Notes: generated by a model from the letters alone, not told the origin. 64,000 nt of DNA from Ureaplasma sp. (GCA_020024695.1 JAHHTK010000002.1:1-64000); one strand, 5' to 3'. Shown: positions 20,686 through 32,134, numbered from the stretch's first letter. Numbers and translations: made by a program.

Positions 20686-21597
20686 ATGATGAAAACAACT
20701 ATTTTTAAGAAAAATAAATTAACCAAAAATGATAAGGAATATTTAAATAATTTAAGTGTGCACCACAACCTGATTATTAATAAAAAAGTCTTGTTTGTAG
20801 CCCTTTATAAAAACTATAGTCCAACCTTTATTATTAATAAATTAGGGAGTTATTTTTATGATCCTCATATGTCAGTTGGGTTAAATTATAGTTTTATTAA
20901 AGGGATTAAGGCGTCTGATCTCATTGCTTTGTTTGGGTTAGAAAAACTTTTGTCTTCAGCCTTTTTAGATTTAAGTTTAGATATTGAGCGTCGCTTTAAG
21001 GCGAGCATTATTGACACTATCTTAGACTATACCCAAGAATATAATGTGGCTTTTGATTTTTCAAACCGCTTTTTCTGTCCTTTACAAAACCAAGAATTGC
21101 AAACCTTAATGCAAGAAATTTATCATAAAAATGAAACTGAAATTCAAGAACAAGATTTATTAACACCAGTGCGATTATTAATCTTTAATATGAGTTTTGG
21201 AGCGACTATTGATTTATTTAACCACTTAAATGACCATTTAAAACAATTGATTGTGGCAAAATGACCCCAATTTAATAATCAAATTAGCAATTTAGCAGCC
21301 ATGATTAGAATGGTAAAAGAATTACGAAACTGTTTGGCACACGGTGAACTGTTGATCAACTTTGCTACTGAAATGCCACTTGAAATTCAAAAACAATTGC
21401 AATTTGATTTAAGTGAACACCAACACCTAGCCCATCTATACCCTGTTATTTATGGGATGGACTATTATTTTTGTCACCATAATCCCGACCAACAAGGAAT
21501 ATCTTTACTCAACGATATTTTTAATTTATTTAGTTTTTCATCACCAGCTCAAACTTGTTTAAGACATTACTTAGATTTACCTAGTAAAGTTAAATAA
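20686..21597 (+). CDS. Abi-like (Abi_2 / AbiD-F type) protein with HEPN motif
   Basis: A 303-residue cytoplasmic protein resembling the Abi_2 family, linked to abortive phage infection in lactococci. The N-terminal third begins with a basic segment and INKKVLFVALYKNYSP. Near residue 210 the segment VKELRNCLAHGELL contains R-N-x-x-A-H, the R-x(4-6)-H pattern of HEPN ribonucleases. One TGA Trp lies just before it. It stands alone on the plus strand beside tRNA-Trp genes, a typical site for acquired genes. No antitoxin gene is seen next to it. The match is by pattern, so function is inferred. Confidence 0.72.
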
Positions 21598-21605
21598 CGA
21601 CAGAT

Positions 21606-21637
21606 AAAAAGGAAATACTGAATGTATTTCCTTTTTT
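21606..21637. terminator. Bidirectional terminator
   Basis: GGAAATAC / GTATTTCC with a 5-base loop, flanked by AAAAA and TTTTTT. It ends the Abi-like gene on plus and the tRNA transcripts on minus. Confidence 0.85.
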
Positions 21638-21698
21638 CTACTTAAGATTTCTATGCCATTTATTAGAAACCCAAGCTAGAAGTATGTTTCTAATAAAT

Positions 21699-21772
21699 TG
21701 GCAGAGGTAGTAGGAATCGAACCTACATTAATAGTTTTGGAGACTACGGTTTTACCTTTAAACTATACCTCT
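21699..21772 (-). tRNA. tRNA-Trp (CCA)
   Basis: Acceptor arms AGAGGTA / TACCTCT, discriminator G, encoded CCA. The anticodon loop CTCCAAA gives anticodon CCA, reading UGG. The T arm is GTAGG-TTCGATT-CCTAC. It is the second of a pair with the UCA isoacceptor. Confidence 0.93.
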
Positions 21773-21813
21773 ATGAAAAAAAGATAGTCATAACTATCTT
21801 TTTAGCTATAAAA

Positions 21814-21887
21814 TGGCAGGGGTAATAGGAATCGAACCCATATAGACGGTTTTGAAGACCGTTGTTCTGCCCTTGAACTATACCCCT
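21814..21887 (-). tRNA. tRNA-Trp (UCA), decodes UGA
   Basis: Acceptor arms AGGGGTA / TACCCCT, discriminator G, encoded CCA. The anticodon loop CTTCAAA gives anticodon TCA, which reads UGA and UGG. This is direct evidence for genetic code 4. Confidence 0.94.
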
Positions 21888-22002
21888 AATTTATATAACA
21901 CGTTTATTATACATAACCCTGAAAAAATTTCAATATGAATTATGGGTTATTCAAGGGCGAATAGAACAAAAATATTAAAAAATTTGTTTTAAAGATATGG
22001 TT

Positions 22003-23325
22003 TTAATCCATGTATAGTCAAGGTGTGTGCTCTGATGAAATTTGAGAACCTGATTGATCTTCATCTTTGTTAGAATCTGATTGTTCTGAACTTGATTGTC
22101 AATCATCTTCAATTCCAGCACCAGGTTTTACTGAATCATCAACCACAGGATTGCTATCTGGGCCAAAGGCGTTTTCTAAGAAATCAGGAAATTTAACAAC
22201 TTCAAACTTCTTTCTTAACAAAATAAAGATGTTTCGCATATCGCTATCATGATCATAAAAGTCACTCTTTTCAATCCCTGTAAAATCTAAAATAATTTCT
22301 TTATTTGGATAAAACAAGTTCCGATAATCATCTAAAAATAAATCTAAGACCTTAAGATAATCTTGGTTAAAATATGGTTTAAAGAATTCGATACCGTTGA
22401 TATAAATAGAGGCAATTGTCATATCTCCACTGCCACTGGTTGGGGTATCATGATAATCATAAAGAGGTCGGTTAACAATCGGTTCTTTTGGTTGTCAAGG
22501 ATGACATAAATTGGATTTAGTTAAGACTTTGGGAGCAAGGTAATTGACTGCCCGAGGTAAATCCACATTACTAATATTACAATTACTAATCATATCCTTG
22601 TCAATACTGGTTAGGTTAGCAGGTAGATTAAGCCGATATGACAAACAATGATTTAAACGCAACTGAAATTGACTATTATCAACAATATTTGGTAATTCAA
22701 AATCACTTCGTTCTAAATTCATATTGTTTAGTTCAATTTTTAAGTTAGCCACATTAGCATAGCGATCAAAATTTAGTGAATCAACTAAAGCATTGTCTAA
22801 TTTAAAATGGACAGCACTGTTGGGACTACTCTTAACACTTGGCAATTCTCAACGGATAAAATCTCCATCAGATAAATCTAGTTTCAATTCGCTGAATTGA
22901 TTTACATTAGCTTCTCATGATGATAAATATGAATCTGGTTGAAGTCCATATAAAAGGTATGGTGTTGGAGAAAATTGATCAGCTTTAATTGATAAACTTG
23001 ACACTGACCTAGGAATAAAAACATAACTAAAACGTACCTGTAAATCTTTTAGTTTTGTTAAATCTAAATTAACAGTTTGAATCCCTTCAGGGATTACTAA
23101 AAATCTTTCATATACATGTCCTGGATACGTAGCACCAATAAACATATCTTCTTCAAGTAATCTCACATAAGGTAAATAGTCTTCATTCTTAAAATTGGTT
23201 GTATCAAAAGTTCTGGAACTACTTTCATCACTTGCACAAGCATTTAAACAAATGGCTGCCCCTGGAATTACTAAACTAATTCCAATCGCACTCGTGATCA
23301 ATTTAGTTGTTTTGTTAATTTTCAT
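22003..23325 (-). CDS. Surface lipoprotein with BspA-like leucine-rich segments
   Basis: A 440-residue predicted lipoprotein. The signal peptide has a basic start, a hydrophobic core and lipobox CLNAC (Cys near 29), so it should be anchored on the outer face of the membrane. The body has regular Leu/Ile/Asn repeats such as LPANLTSIDKDMISNCNISN, resembling BspA-type LRR_5 repeats that bind host proteins or other surfaces. The tail after about 400 is rich in Ser, Asp and Glu. It is related to the next gene upstream, 19 bases away. Ligand unknown. Confidence 0.8.
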
Positions 23326-23344
23326 CGCTTATTCTTTCTGAATT

Positions 23345-24619
23345 TTAATATGGTCAACCTGGGTATTCATTAGGATAATTATTATGGTTTTCTTGAGAAT
23401 CAACTCTAAAGAGTGGTTTTCCATTATGTCAACTATCACTAATATAATTTGGATCTTTACTAGCGAAATTCGGTAATAAGACATCACCGATTTTTGTATT
23501 TAATTCATTACAAAGATTAAACATAAAGTTTTTATCATAATAAAATTCTTCATTTGAAATTCTTCTAAAATCAAAGGTTAATTTGTGATCGTTTGAAGCA
23601 GAATTTTGATTTTCACTAAACATTTCTACCGCTTTAGTCGCAGATTGCTTAAAATATGGTCTAAAGACATCTATATTGTCAAAAACAATTTTGCTTGAAG
23701 CTTTTTTATCATAATTATCAAAGCTAGGGTTACAAATACTATTCACACTAAAAGCAAACGGTTCAATCGTTTTAATTGAACTTGGAATTGTTATATTTTC
23801 AATATAGCAATTATTGAATAAATCAGTTTTAATTGTTTCTAAATTGTCTGGTAATCAAGGTAAATGCTCAAATTGACAATTATTAAAACTTAATTTAAAT
23901 TTTTCTTCATCAACTATCCTTGGTAATGATATGCTCACAAATTTCCATTTCAAATTTGATAATTCAATGTCAACATTAAAAACATTTGAATATTTATTAA
24001 GATTAAAGTCTGCAGAACTAATATTGTCAAGTTTAAATTTTACTGAACTATCGTTTCCACTTTTAACATATGGAAAATCTCAATATCTGTAACTACCATT
24101 ACTTAATTCAACATTAAGTCGGTCTAACTGATTTAAATTATTAGGTCTAAAAGATGGAAAATTTTTTTCTTCTTGACCATATAAAATGTTAGTAATGTCG
24201 TAATTATTATCAGATTTAATAGTTAAATCAGTAACAGACGCTGGGATAATAATATACTCAAATCTAATATTTAAATTCTTAAGCATGGTTAAATCTAAAT
24301 TCAATGTTTCTGTCTTTTCAGGAACAATTAAGACATCTATTCAGTTTGAATCGTTATTACCAACGAATTGTCCCACACGACCTGATCTAACATAAGGCAT
24401 AAAGTCTTTATCAGTGGAAAACTTAGATGTATCAAAAACTTTTGATTTATTGTTTTCAGTTACAGTTGATTCAGGTTGGTCTGGTTGGCCAGAAACTGAG
24501 TCAACTGAAGGCTTTTCTTCACTACAAGCATTTAATGCAACAGCACAAATAGGTGTTATCACAGTCACACCAATTAAACTAGCAATACCAAGCCAAAACT
24601 TTTTATTTTTCTGTTTCAT
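23345..24619 (-). CDS. Surface lipoprotein, full-length copy of a duplicated gene
   Basis: A 424-residue lipoprotein: a Lys-rich start, hydrophobic core, lipobox ALNAC (Cys near 32), then a Ser/Pro/Glu/Gln linker and leucine-rich repeats such as LPDNLETIKTDLFNNCYIEN. Much of it is nearly identical to the truncated copy at 24.9-25.7 kb, including about 80 identical bases at 24001-24080, so the duplication is recent or kept alike by conversion. The promoter -10 (TATAAT at 24696-24701) lies inside the inverted-repeat element that separates the copies. RBS AGAGGTTAAT precedes the ATG. Confidence 0.82.
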
Positions 24620-24640
24620 ATTAACCTCTTTTTTGAATCG

Positions 24641-24918
24641 TTTAAGAAAAAATTGACACTTTTTAAGACTTAAAAGGTGCCTAATTTATCCATTGATTAT
24701 ATTTTAACAAACCTGATAAAACCGAATTTGAATTACCCATAAATTTAGGTTAAATATGAGTACTTTATACCTTTTATTTATCCCGTGAAGCATTTGTGGT
24801 CATTCTGACTGTTTTCTCCATTTTTTCCTTTAGAAAAATCTTTTTTGGACTGTCCAATTTATCTTGAACGTTTCAGAAAAACCTCTAAATTATCAAAAAG
24901 TGTCCAATTTTTCTTAAA
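24641..24918. mobile_element. MITE-like or IS-remnant element with 24-base terminal inverted repeats
   Basis: TTTAAGAAAAAATTGACACTTTTT at 24641-24664 is the reverse complement, with 2 mismatches in 24, of 24895-24918. The 278 bases between hold no gene. An internal palindrome TTGGACTGTCCAA lies near 24846. Similarity between the two flanking lipoprotein copies stops on both sides at the element ends, and the upstream copy loses its 3' end there. No clear target duplication is seen. Terminal TTGGACA recalls IS3-family ends, but no transposase is present. Confidence 0.5.
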
Positions 24919-25694
24919 TGATACACATATTGAATAAGTCAATTTTAATTGTTTCTAACTGGGTAGTATTGTGGTAAATAATCCAAATCACAATTTTTGA
25001 TACTTAATTTAAATTTTTCTTCATCAACTATCTGTGGTAATGATATTTTCACATTATTACGTCTCAAATTGGATAATTCAATTTCGACATTAAAAACATT
25101 TGAATATTTATTAAGATTAAAGTCTGCAGAACTAATATTGTCAAGTTTAAATTTTACTGAACTATCGTTTCCACTTTTAACATATGGAAAATCTCAATTT
25201 TTATAGCTACCATTACTTAATTCAACATTAAGTTTAACTAATTGATTTAAATTATTAGGACCAAATGAAGGAGAAATACTATCTTGTTTACCATACAAAA
25301 TGTTTTCAATTTCATAACTATCATCAGCTTTAATGGTTAAATCAGTAACAGATGATGGAATAAAAATATACTTAAATCTAATATCTAAATTTTTAAGCAT
25401 AGTTAAATCTAAGTTTAAAGTTTCTGTCTTTTCAGGAACAATTAAAACTTTTATTCATTTTCAATCATTACCTCCAATAAATTGTCATTCATTGCCTGAT
25501 CTAACATAAGGCATAAAGTCTTTATCAGTGGAAAAATTAGATGTATCAAAAACCTTTGATTTGTTGTTTTCAGCATCAATAACGCTATCTTCTTCACTAC
25601 AAGCATTTAATGCAACAGCACAAATAGGTGTTGTCACAGTCACACCAATTAAACTAGCAATACCAAGTCAAAACTTTTTATTTTTTTGTTTCAT
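24907..25694 (-). pseudogene. Truncated, frameshifted lipoprotein copy
   Basis: Starts like its neighbour at 24619, with the same signal peptide and lipobox ALNAC. It runs 249 codons to a premature TAA at 24945-24947. A one-base shift just before this converts the LETIK-DLFN repeat into VRNN-stop; the shifted frame still encodes QLETIKIDLFN up to the inverted-repeat element at 24918. The last 40 percent of the full gene is missing. The ORF 24945-25694 could still yield a shorter lipoprotein. It may act as a donor for sequence variation in its intact twin. Confidence 0.72.
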
Positions 25695-25756
25695 ATTAAC
25701 CTCTCGTTTCACAATAACTTAATTATACAAAAAAACAAAATTGAATTAGAAATAAA

Positions 25757-25800
25757 AAAAATACTTTTGGAAAACCTTTTTGTTTTTCAAAAGTAATTTT
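25757..25800 (-). terminator. Terminator after the giant surface gene
   Basis: On the minus strand ATTACTTTTGAAAAAC pairs with GTTTTCCAAAAGTAT with one or two mismatches, followed by TTTTTTTT. Confidence 0.7.
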
Positions 25801-25819
25801 TATTAATCATCATTGTTAT

Positions 25820-28800
25820 CTAGTTTCAATAGAAGCCATGACTATTGCCATAAGCATAACCAATACCAACGTTATTTTCACCAATATAAAGGCGTTGGAA
25901 AACAGATTGATTTGGTAGAACAGTTTTGCCATCAATTACTTGGCAATCTTGAGTTTGGTATGGTTGGTTATAGAAATGGGTGGCATATTGAGGATTATGA
26001 TAACTAAATGCTAAATTAATCATTTCATCAAATCCAAAGGCTCCTTGGCCAATGAATTGAACTGTGCTTGGCATTTGAATTGGTTCATTTGCTGTTGGAT
26101 AAAGATGTGCTGAACAGAAGGCATAATCGTTAATTTGGTGTAAGTGAGTTGGGAAGTTGAAGTTATTCAACGCAGATACTTGATAGAAAGCATTTTCACC
26201 AATTTCTAGAATTGGTGATGCTTTAGTTAATAAATCACATTGATAAATTTGACTGTATGCAAAACATCAACTTGGAATGGTACGGATACTAGAGTGGGTT
26301 AAATCACAACTAAATCCGTTTAAAATGACTCCATAAAAACTGAATTTACCTAAACTATCAATTTGGTTGGCATGAATAGTTAATTGTAGTGGTTTTTGAG
26401 TTGCACTAGCATCATTTGCCAGCCCCATTGTAGTTTTTGAATAACTATAACGGTTAAAGAAGTTAGCAGGAATACTACAACGATCAGGTAAGGTTAAATC
26501 GACTGCATTTTGTAATCAAAGCAATGATTCTCTGGTGGCTGAAATATCAGTCATTTGAGCTGGCATTACTACTTTTAATAAACTTTTTTGAGTGTGTTGG
26601 CTAAAAATATGATTAAAGTTTGAAGCATCTAAATCATAAGCATCTTTCGCATCAAGCACTAATAAATTTAAATCATCAAAACTATTAGGCTCAATAATTT
26701 TCAAATCTTTATCTAAAATGACTGTGGTTGCTTTTGAACCTACAAAAGCCCCTTTTTGAATGGTTTGAATACCTTGGTGGTGAAAATCTAACACTTCTTG
26801 TTGTTTTCCATATTCAGTTAACCCAATTAAAGTATGGTCTTGGACAAGAAAACAATCACAATGAACCACTACTGGTTGAACACTAATTAAATTATGGTGA
26901 GTAACTTTAAAAATATCACTAGCAATGGATTTGATACTAATTCCATTTGAAACTTTAATTTCATAATTAATGGTTTGTACATCATTATCTTGTTGTAAAT
27001 CAAAATGGATTTCATTTATAAAACTAGAATCAAAATGTGTTTGTTGTTCAAATTGATCCAAAATTTGCTTAATAAATTCAGGCTTATTTAAATCAGTTTC
27101 ACTTAAAACTTTAGTTTGACTCAACTCTTGAATTTTTTGGTCAATAATTGTGGCTAATATTGTTTGTTTAGTTTGGTCTAAAACATGACCATAACTAAAA
27201 CTTTCAGTTACTTTGACATCTAATTGATGACAAGTAACATCCACTAATTCATTATTTAAATGATCAAAAATAGTATTATCATCAAATTCTAAATTATAGT
27301 TTAAACTGACATCGCCATTCTTAGTGGTTGTTTGACTAAAATGAATTTTAGTTAAGTGCTTAATATTAAAACCAGCTTGACTAAATGCTTGTTTTACTTG
27401 ATCAAAAAAGTCATCATTAGCATTTAAATTCTTTGCTTGAATAGCATAAGGGTCATCTAAATAATCCAGTTGTAATTGTTCATGAATAACCTTCATTAAT
27501 TGTTCACAAGTTTCGTTATCTAAGACCATTGATTTATCAACACTTATTGGAGTTTGAAACTTAACGGTTTGGTCTTGGACTTGATAAAGATCATGATATT
27601 GTTCATTTTCAAAAGTAGTGGTAAAGCTAAATTCAGCTTGATAATTTCATTGCGAAATTCCTTGGTCATAAATCACTTCATCAAAATGAACTTGGACTAA
27701 ATTGTCTTGATAAAAACCATCTTGAAGTTTTCAATTATCTTTAATTTGTTTTAAAACAACTGGATTATTGTTTAAAAAACTCGGATTTAAATCTTGAATC
27801 TTATCTTGAGCCATTTGGTTTAAGACTGTTTGAATAGTTTCATTCAAACTCATAATATTTTCATCACTTAAAACTGAATCAAAATTGAATTGCATAACTT
27901 TCATGATATGAACAGTTTGGTTTTCAAGTTGATATTGACCATTGTATCTAAGGGTGTTATCAAAATAAACTGTTGGTTTAAATTCAAAGCTCACTTGAAC
28001 ATGTCTTTGACCTTGACTATCCGTGTCACTGACATCAAAATGTATTTGATTTAAGTTATGAATATCAAAACTAAGGTGAGCATCAAATAAAGCTTGTTGG
28101 CATTGTTTGAATACTTGGTTACTATTTAAAACATCACTTTGAATCTTAGCTGGATTTAATTCATAAAGTTGTCTTAATTGTGTTTCAATAATCCTTAGCA
28201 TTTGATTTAAATCTTGAGTGTGTAAAAGATCTTGTGGACGGGATTGAACATAACCTTCTCATTGAACTTCATGTTGATCTCAATCGATTAAACTATTGTT
28301 TTCTGGCTTGCAATTAAATTCAATATCAGGCTTGAAATTAATTGTTACCATTACTTTTTGTTTAGGACTGATATGGTTTGAATCCCATTGAATGTTCACT
28401 TGATCAACATATTGACTATCAAAACCATTTTGAGCTAATTGATTAACAATTCTATCTTGCACTGTTGACATTCCTGTTTCAGTGTTTAAATCCTGACTGA
28501 ATGTATTTTGCAATTCATTTTGAATAATTGTTTGAATTAAATCAAAACCAGACTGGTCTAACACTAAATTAGGAGTAGCTGGAATAATTTCAGTAGCAGG
28601 AATATTTTGACCAGCTTGGTCAACAATGCCCTCACCTAATTCATAACTAAAAGTTAAACTATGTTGATTCTTATTTAAAAGATACTGGTCATTACTACTT
28701 AAATCAGCTCCAAATTGTACATAATCAAAGAAGATAATTTGGACTCCTACTTGATTGTTATCAAGGTTTATAAAGACAATATCTTGCACACTAGTAGCAC

Positions 28801-30336
28801 TCACTCCTAATTGATTTAAACTATCAATAATAGCAGCTTGAATCTTTCTTAAACTATCAGGATTCTTTAAATCTTGTTTAGTAACTTTTCTTATCCCATT
28901 ATGATTAAGAATGTTATCAATTACTGTTTGTATTTGCACTACTACCTCATTATGTAGAACATTTTTATCATCAATACTATCAGGTCTAACAGGATTTAAG
29001 CTTTCCTGATTGGTTTCATCGTTTCCATTTGAAGATTGTTGATCAAGATTGTTATCAGTGGATATATCTGGAATTGCTGAATCAATTGAATCATTGGTGT
29101 TGGTTTCTTCATTTACTGATTCAGTTTTATCAGTAACGGATTGGTCTTCAATTGATTGATCTGGTTGAGCATCTGGGACAATGGTTTGGTCAGTTTCAGC
29201 TTGACTGTCGTTATGATTATCATGACCAAGTTCATTATCAGTTGCTTCACTATTATTGTTTTGTTCACTAATTTCTGGGATAGGTTCTGGTTTAACAGGA
29301 TCAACTGGTTCTGGATTGGCTTCTTGATGATTATCAGTAATAGTATCTACAACACTATCACTATGGGTATCATTATGAATTTCAGGTTCAACAGGGGTTT
29401 CAGATTTATGACTATCTTGTTGTGTATCATCAACGATACTATTGGTATCAGTGTCTGGACTAATTGTCCCAGTAATGTCATCAACAGGTTCATTTATTTC
29501 ATTGTCTACCTTAGAATCATCAGGTGTTGCACTATTATCTGAAATAGTTGAATCTTTTTCATCATTATTTTGAACATCGGTTTCATCTGGATTTAAAGGT
29601 TGTAAATTAGATTGATGGTCGTCAATTATTTCTGATGGTTTGGTTGCACTTTCATTATTGTTTGAAACATCTTGTGAAACATGAGGTTGGTTTGGTTGCG
29701 AATCATTTTTATGATCTAAATTGTCTTCAATTCCAGGGATGGTTGGTTCTGGTTGAACTTGAGGTTGTTCAGGTTCATTTTGTTCAGTTTCGTGTGTTTC
29801 AGGGGTTGTTGTTGGATTATTAATGTTGTTATGATTGTTGTTGGTTTCAGGTTGGTGATTATCTAATTCATTTTCAGGTGATGGACTAATTTCGTTTTGA
29901 CTATTTGATAACAATGAGGTATCAACAATCAATTGGTGGTCTTTTGCACTAACCCCAGTAATCCTTCTAAATCACCAAAAATAACATTAGGTTTAAATTG
30001 AATTGCTGTTTGTACTCCATCTTTAGCTAATGCTTGAATATGAATGTGATTAATAAAACTATTATCAATACCTAATTTTGCTAGTTCAAATTTAATTACA
30101 TCCTTAATTAAGTTAGTAATATCAACAAAGGTTGTGGTTCGACTTTTTAAATGACTGTCATAAACTTGACTAAGGATATTTTTAATTTGAACCACTCTTT
30201 CTTTGCTTAAAAGAAAGGTGTTATCTTGCACAGTTTTTGCTTTTAAAATGACTGGAATTGAGGTTCCAAGACCTGTTAAAGCAATAGTTCCCATACTTGT
30301 CCCGAGAACTAAATTAATTTTGTGTCTTTTGTTCAT
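25820..30336 (-). pseudogene. Giant repeat-containing surface protein split by a frameshift
   Basis: An N-terminal part starting at 30336 (ATG preceded by an A/G-rich RBS; another ATG at 30357) and a long second part are in different frames, meeting near 29950-29975. Adding one base in GAAGGATTACT would join them into a protein of about 1,500 residues. Order: signal/anchor segment; one copy of a domain of about 130 residues; an acidic Asp/Asn/Glu/Gln/Pro/Ser/Thr-rich low-complexity region (about 320 residues); four or more diverged copies of the same domain, each with an L-x-x-I-H/N-x-x pattern and FKP; then BspA-like leucine-rich repeats at the C-terminus. The domain occurs on both sides of the break, showing it was one gene. 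Probable role: surface adhesion or binding. As sequenced, only the 28280-29932 part and its continuation to 25820 are open. Confidence 0.7.
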
Positions 30337-30467
30337 TTTTTCTTCTTTTCTTTCCATTTTTCAACAATTATTTTCATTGTTTTGATAACTAGCACCAAAA
30401 TTATCTTTAAAATAATTGCTAAAAGATGTCTTTAATTATACACACAATCAGGCCAATGAGTTCAAAA

Positions 30468-30512
30468 AAACAAAAAAATAAAGCTTTAGGTCAAACTAGA
30501 GCTTTATTTTAG
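30468..30512 (-). terminator. Terminator after the 100-aa gene
   Basis: AAATAAAGCTCTAG and CTAAAGCTTTATTT pair on the minus strand, followed by TTTTTGTTTTTTTG. Confidence 0.75.
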
Positions 30513-30518
30513 GAATTA

Positions 30519-30821
30519 TTAGCAACTAAATGTACGAATTAAAGAAGCTAAATTTTCTTTATCAACTTTACTTAAGTGACTAGAATGGTCGGCTTGATAC
30601 TTTAATAAACCATCATGCATATATTTAATTGCACCATCACTTACCGTGATTTCATGTTCACTATGACCTTGGCTAATAGAATGGTATGCTTTTTCAATTG
30701 CAATCCGAATTTCTTCTGCACTTTCTTTATAAAAGCAAGCATCACCAGTATGTTTAGTTAATTCTGTTCCTCAGTGATGTAAGAATTCTAATTCCTTAGA
30801 ACTAATTTTAAAACTGGTCAT
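30519..30821 (-). CDS. Small His-rich hypothetical protein, 100 aa
   Basis: Found by reading through one TGA (Trp, HHWGTELTKH). It starts MTSFKISSKELEF and ends LIRTFSC. It has ten His residues, two Cys and many acidic residues, no signal peptide and no membrane segment. A good terminator follows directly and a purine-rich stretch precedes the ATG, which supports a real gene. His pairs could bind metal, but no known motif is complete. Family not recognised. Confidence 0.7.
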
Positions 30822-30935
30822 TTTTAAAATACCCTTTCTTTGTTTAGCTTCATTATCCTACTTATTTAAATGAAAAACATGAAACCTAAATTTTCCATTT
30901 AAATTTCATGTTTTGATTGATAAAAAATAATAAAG

Positions 30936-31010
30936 TGGCACCCTCAATGAGAATTGAACTCATATTGACAGCTTAGGAGGCTATCGTTCTGTCCATTGAA
31001 CTATGAGGGT
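30936..31010 (-). tRNA. tRNA-Arg (CCU)
   Basis: Acceptor ACCCTCA / TGAGGGT, discriminator G, encoded CCA. The anticodon loop CTCCTAA gives CCT, reading AGG. It lies between the small gene and cmk. Confidence 0.92.
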
Positions 31011-31029
31011 ATTAAACCATAGATGAGGT

Positions 31030-31722
31030 TTAAATTTTTTGATGTAAATGTTGAATAATTAAATCTTTTGTTTGGTCTAAATTTAAATGATCATTATGAA
31101 TCACAATCGCATCAGGAACACAAACTAGAGGGGCTAATTCACGGTGGGAATCATTATAATCACGTAAGGCAATCGAATCATAAATTGCTTGATAATCATA
31201 AGTAGCATTCACATCAAGTTCTTTTAATTCTTGAATCCGTCTTTCGGTACGGGCTTTAATCGAAGCATCTAAATAAATCTTTAAAGTTGCAAATGGTAAA
31301 ACCACACTTCCAATATCACGCCCATCCATCACCACATTATTAGTAGCAGCTATTTTTCGTTGGTCTCATAATAGCTTATTACGCACGTTTTTATATGTTG
31401 CAATTTTGGAAGCATAACTAGCAACACTTGGGTGTTTAATCGCTTCACTAATTTCATGGGATTGATTGGTTTTATGGTCAATCACATAAACTAGATGGTT
31501 ATCTAAAACTACATCTAAATCATTTAAATGGTCATTGATATGCTCTTCATTATCTTGATTAATGCCTAAACTTTGTAAATATCACGCATATGCCCGAAAC
31601 ATATTGCCAGTAGAAATATAAGTTCAGTTTAATTCTTTGGCAATCATTTTGGCCACTGAACTTTTCCCTGACCCTGCTGGACCATCAATAGCAATAGAAT
31701 AAAATTTTTCAACTTGATTCAT
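31030..31722 (-). CDS. cmk: Cytidylate kinase
   Basis: A 230-residue kinase that phosphorylates CMP and dCMP. The P-loop is IAIDGPAGSGKSSVAK near the N-terminus. Next come TGNMFRAYA, the VMDGRDIGSVVLP signature, and the lid with RTERRIQEL. Length is normal. tRNA-Arg ends 19 bases downstream. Confidence 0.95.
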
Positions 31723-31813
31723 ACATCCTCACTGATTATTGAATGTTTTGTTTAATTATATGTTAGGATTAATATATATGTTGATAAAATCACATATTTA
31801 AAAAGGATTGTCT

Positions 31814-32095
31814 ATGGGTTCACGTGCAATTGTTGATATTAAAGAATGCATTGGTTGTGGGTCCTGTCAAAGCATCTGTCCAGTCGAATCCATCGTGGTT
31901 GATGAAGAAACTGGCTATGCGTGAAGTGATCCAAGATGTATTGCCTGTGGAGCTTGTACCGTGGTTTGTCCTGCCCAATGCATTAGCATTGGGACCATTA
32001 GAGAATGGTACGAACAAGCAAAACAACTCCAAGTTAGTACTAAAAACTTTGATCCTTCATTAGAACAACAAGATTTAGCAGATAATGATGAATAA
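31814..32095 (+). CDS. 2[4Fe-4S] ferredoxin
   Basis: A 93-residue protein with two complete clusters: CIGCGSCQSICP (from about residue 12) and CIACGACTVVCP (about 42). Both have C-x2-C-x2-C-x3-CP spacing. One TGA Trp lies between them. After the clusters comes a 35-residue acidic, Gln-rich tail. It transfers low-potential electrons in the cytoplasm. It is one of few plus-strand genes and converges on dxr with a shared terminator. Ferredoxins are rare in mollicutes. A role in reducing IspG/IspH of the MEP pathway is plausible but inferred from dxr alone. Confidence 0.93.
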
Positions 32096-32102
32096 TAAAG
32101 AG

Positions 32103-32134
32103 AAATATAAGATATGCATATCTTATATTTTTTT
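32103..32134. terminator. Terminator between ferredoxin and dxr
   Basis: A palindromic AAATATAAGATATGCATATC region followed by a T run. It overlaps the last dxr codons. It works best for the plus-strand ferredoxin gene. Confidence 0.75.

Noticed and set aside
29156..29542. Plus-strand open frame of 128 codons
   Set aside because: It is the complement of the low-complexity Asp/Asn/Glu region of the giant surface protein, with no RBS or recognisable protein.
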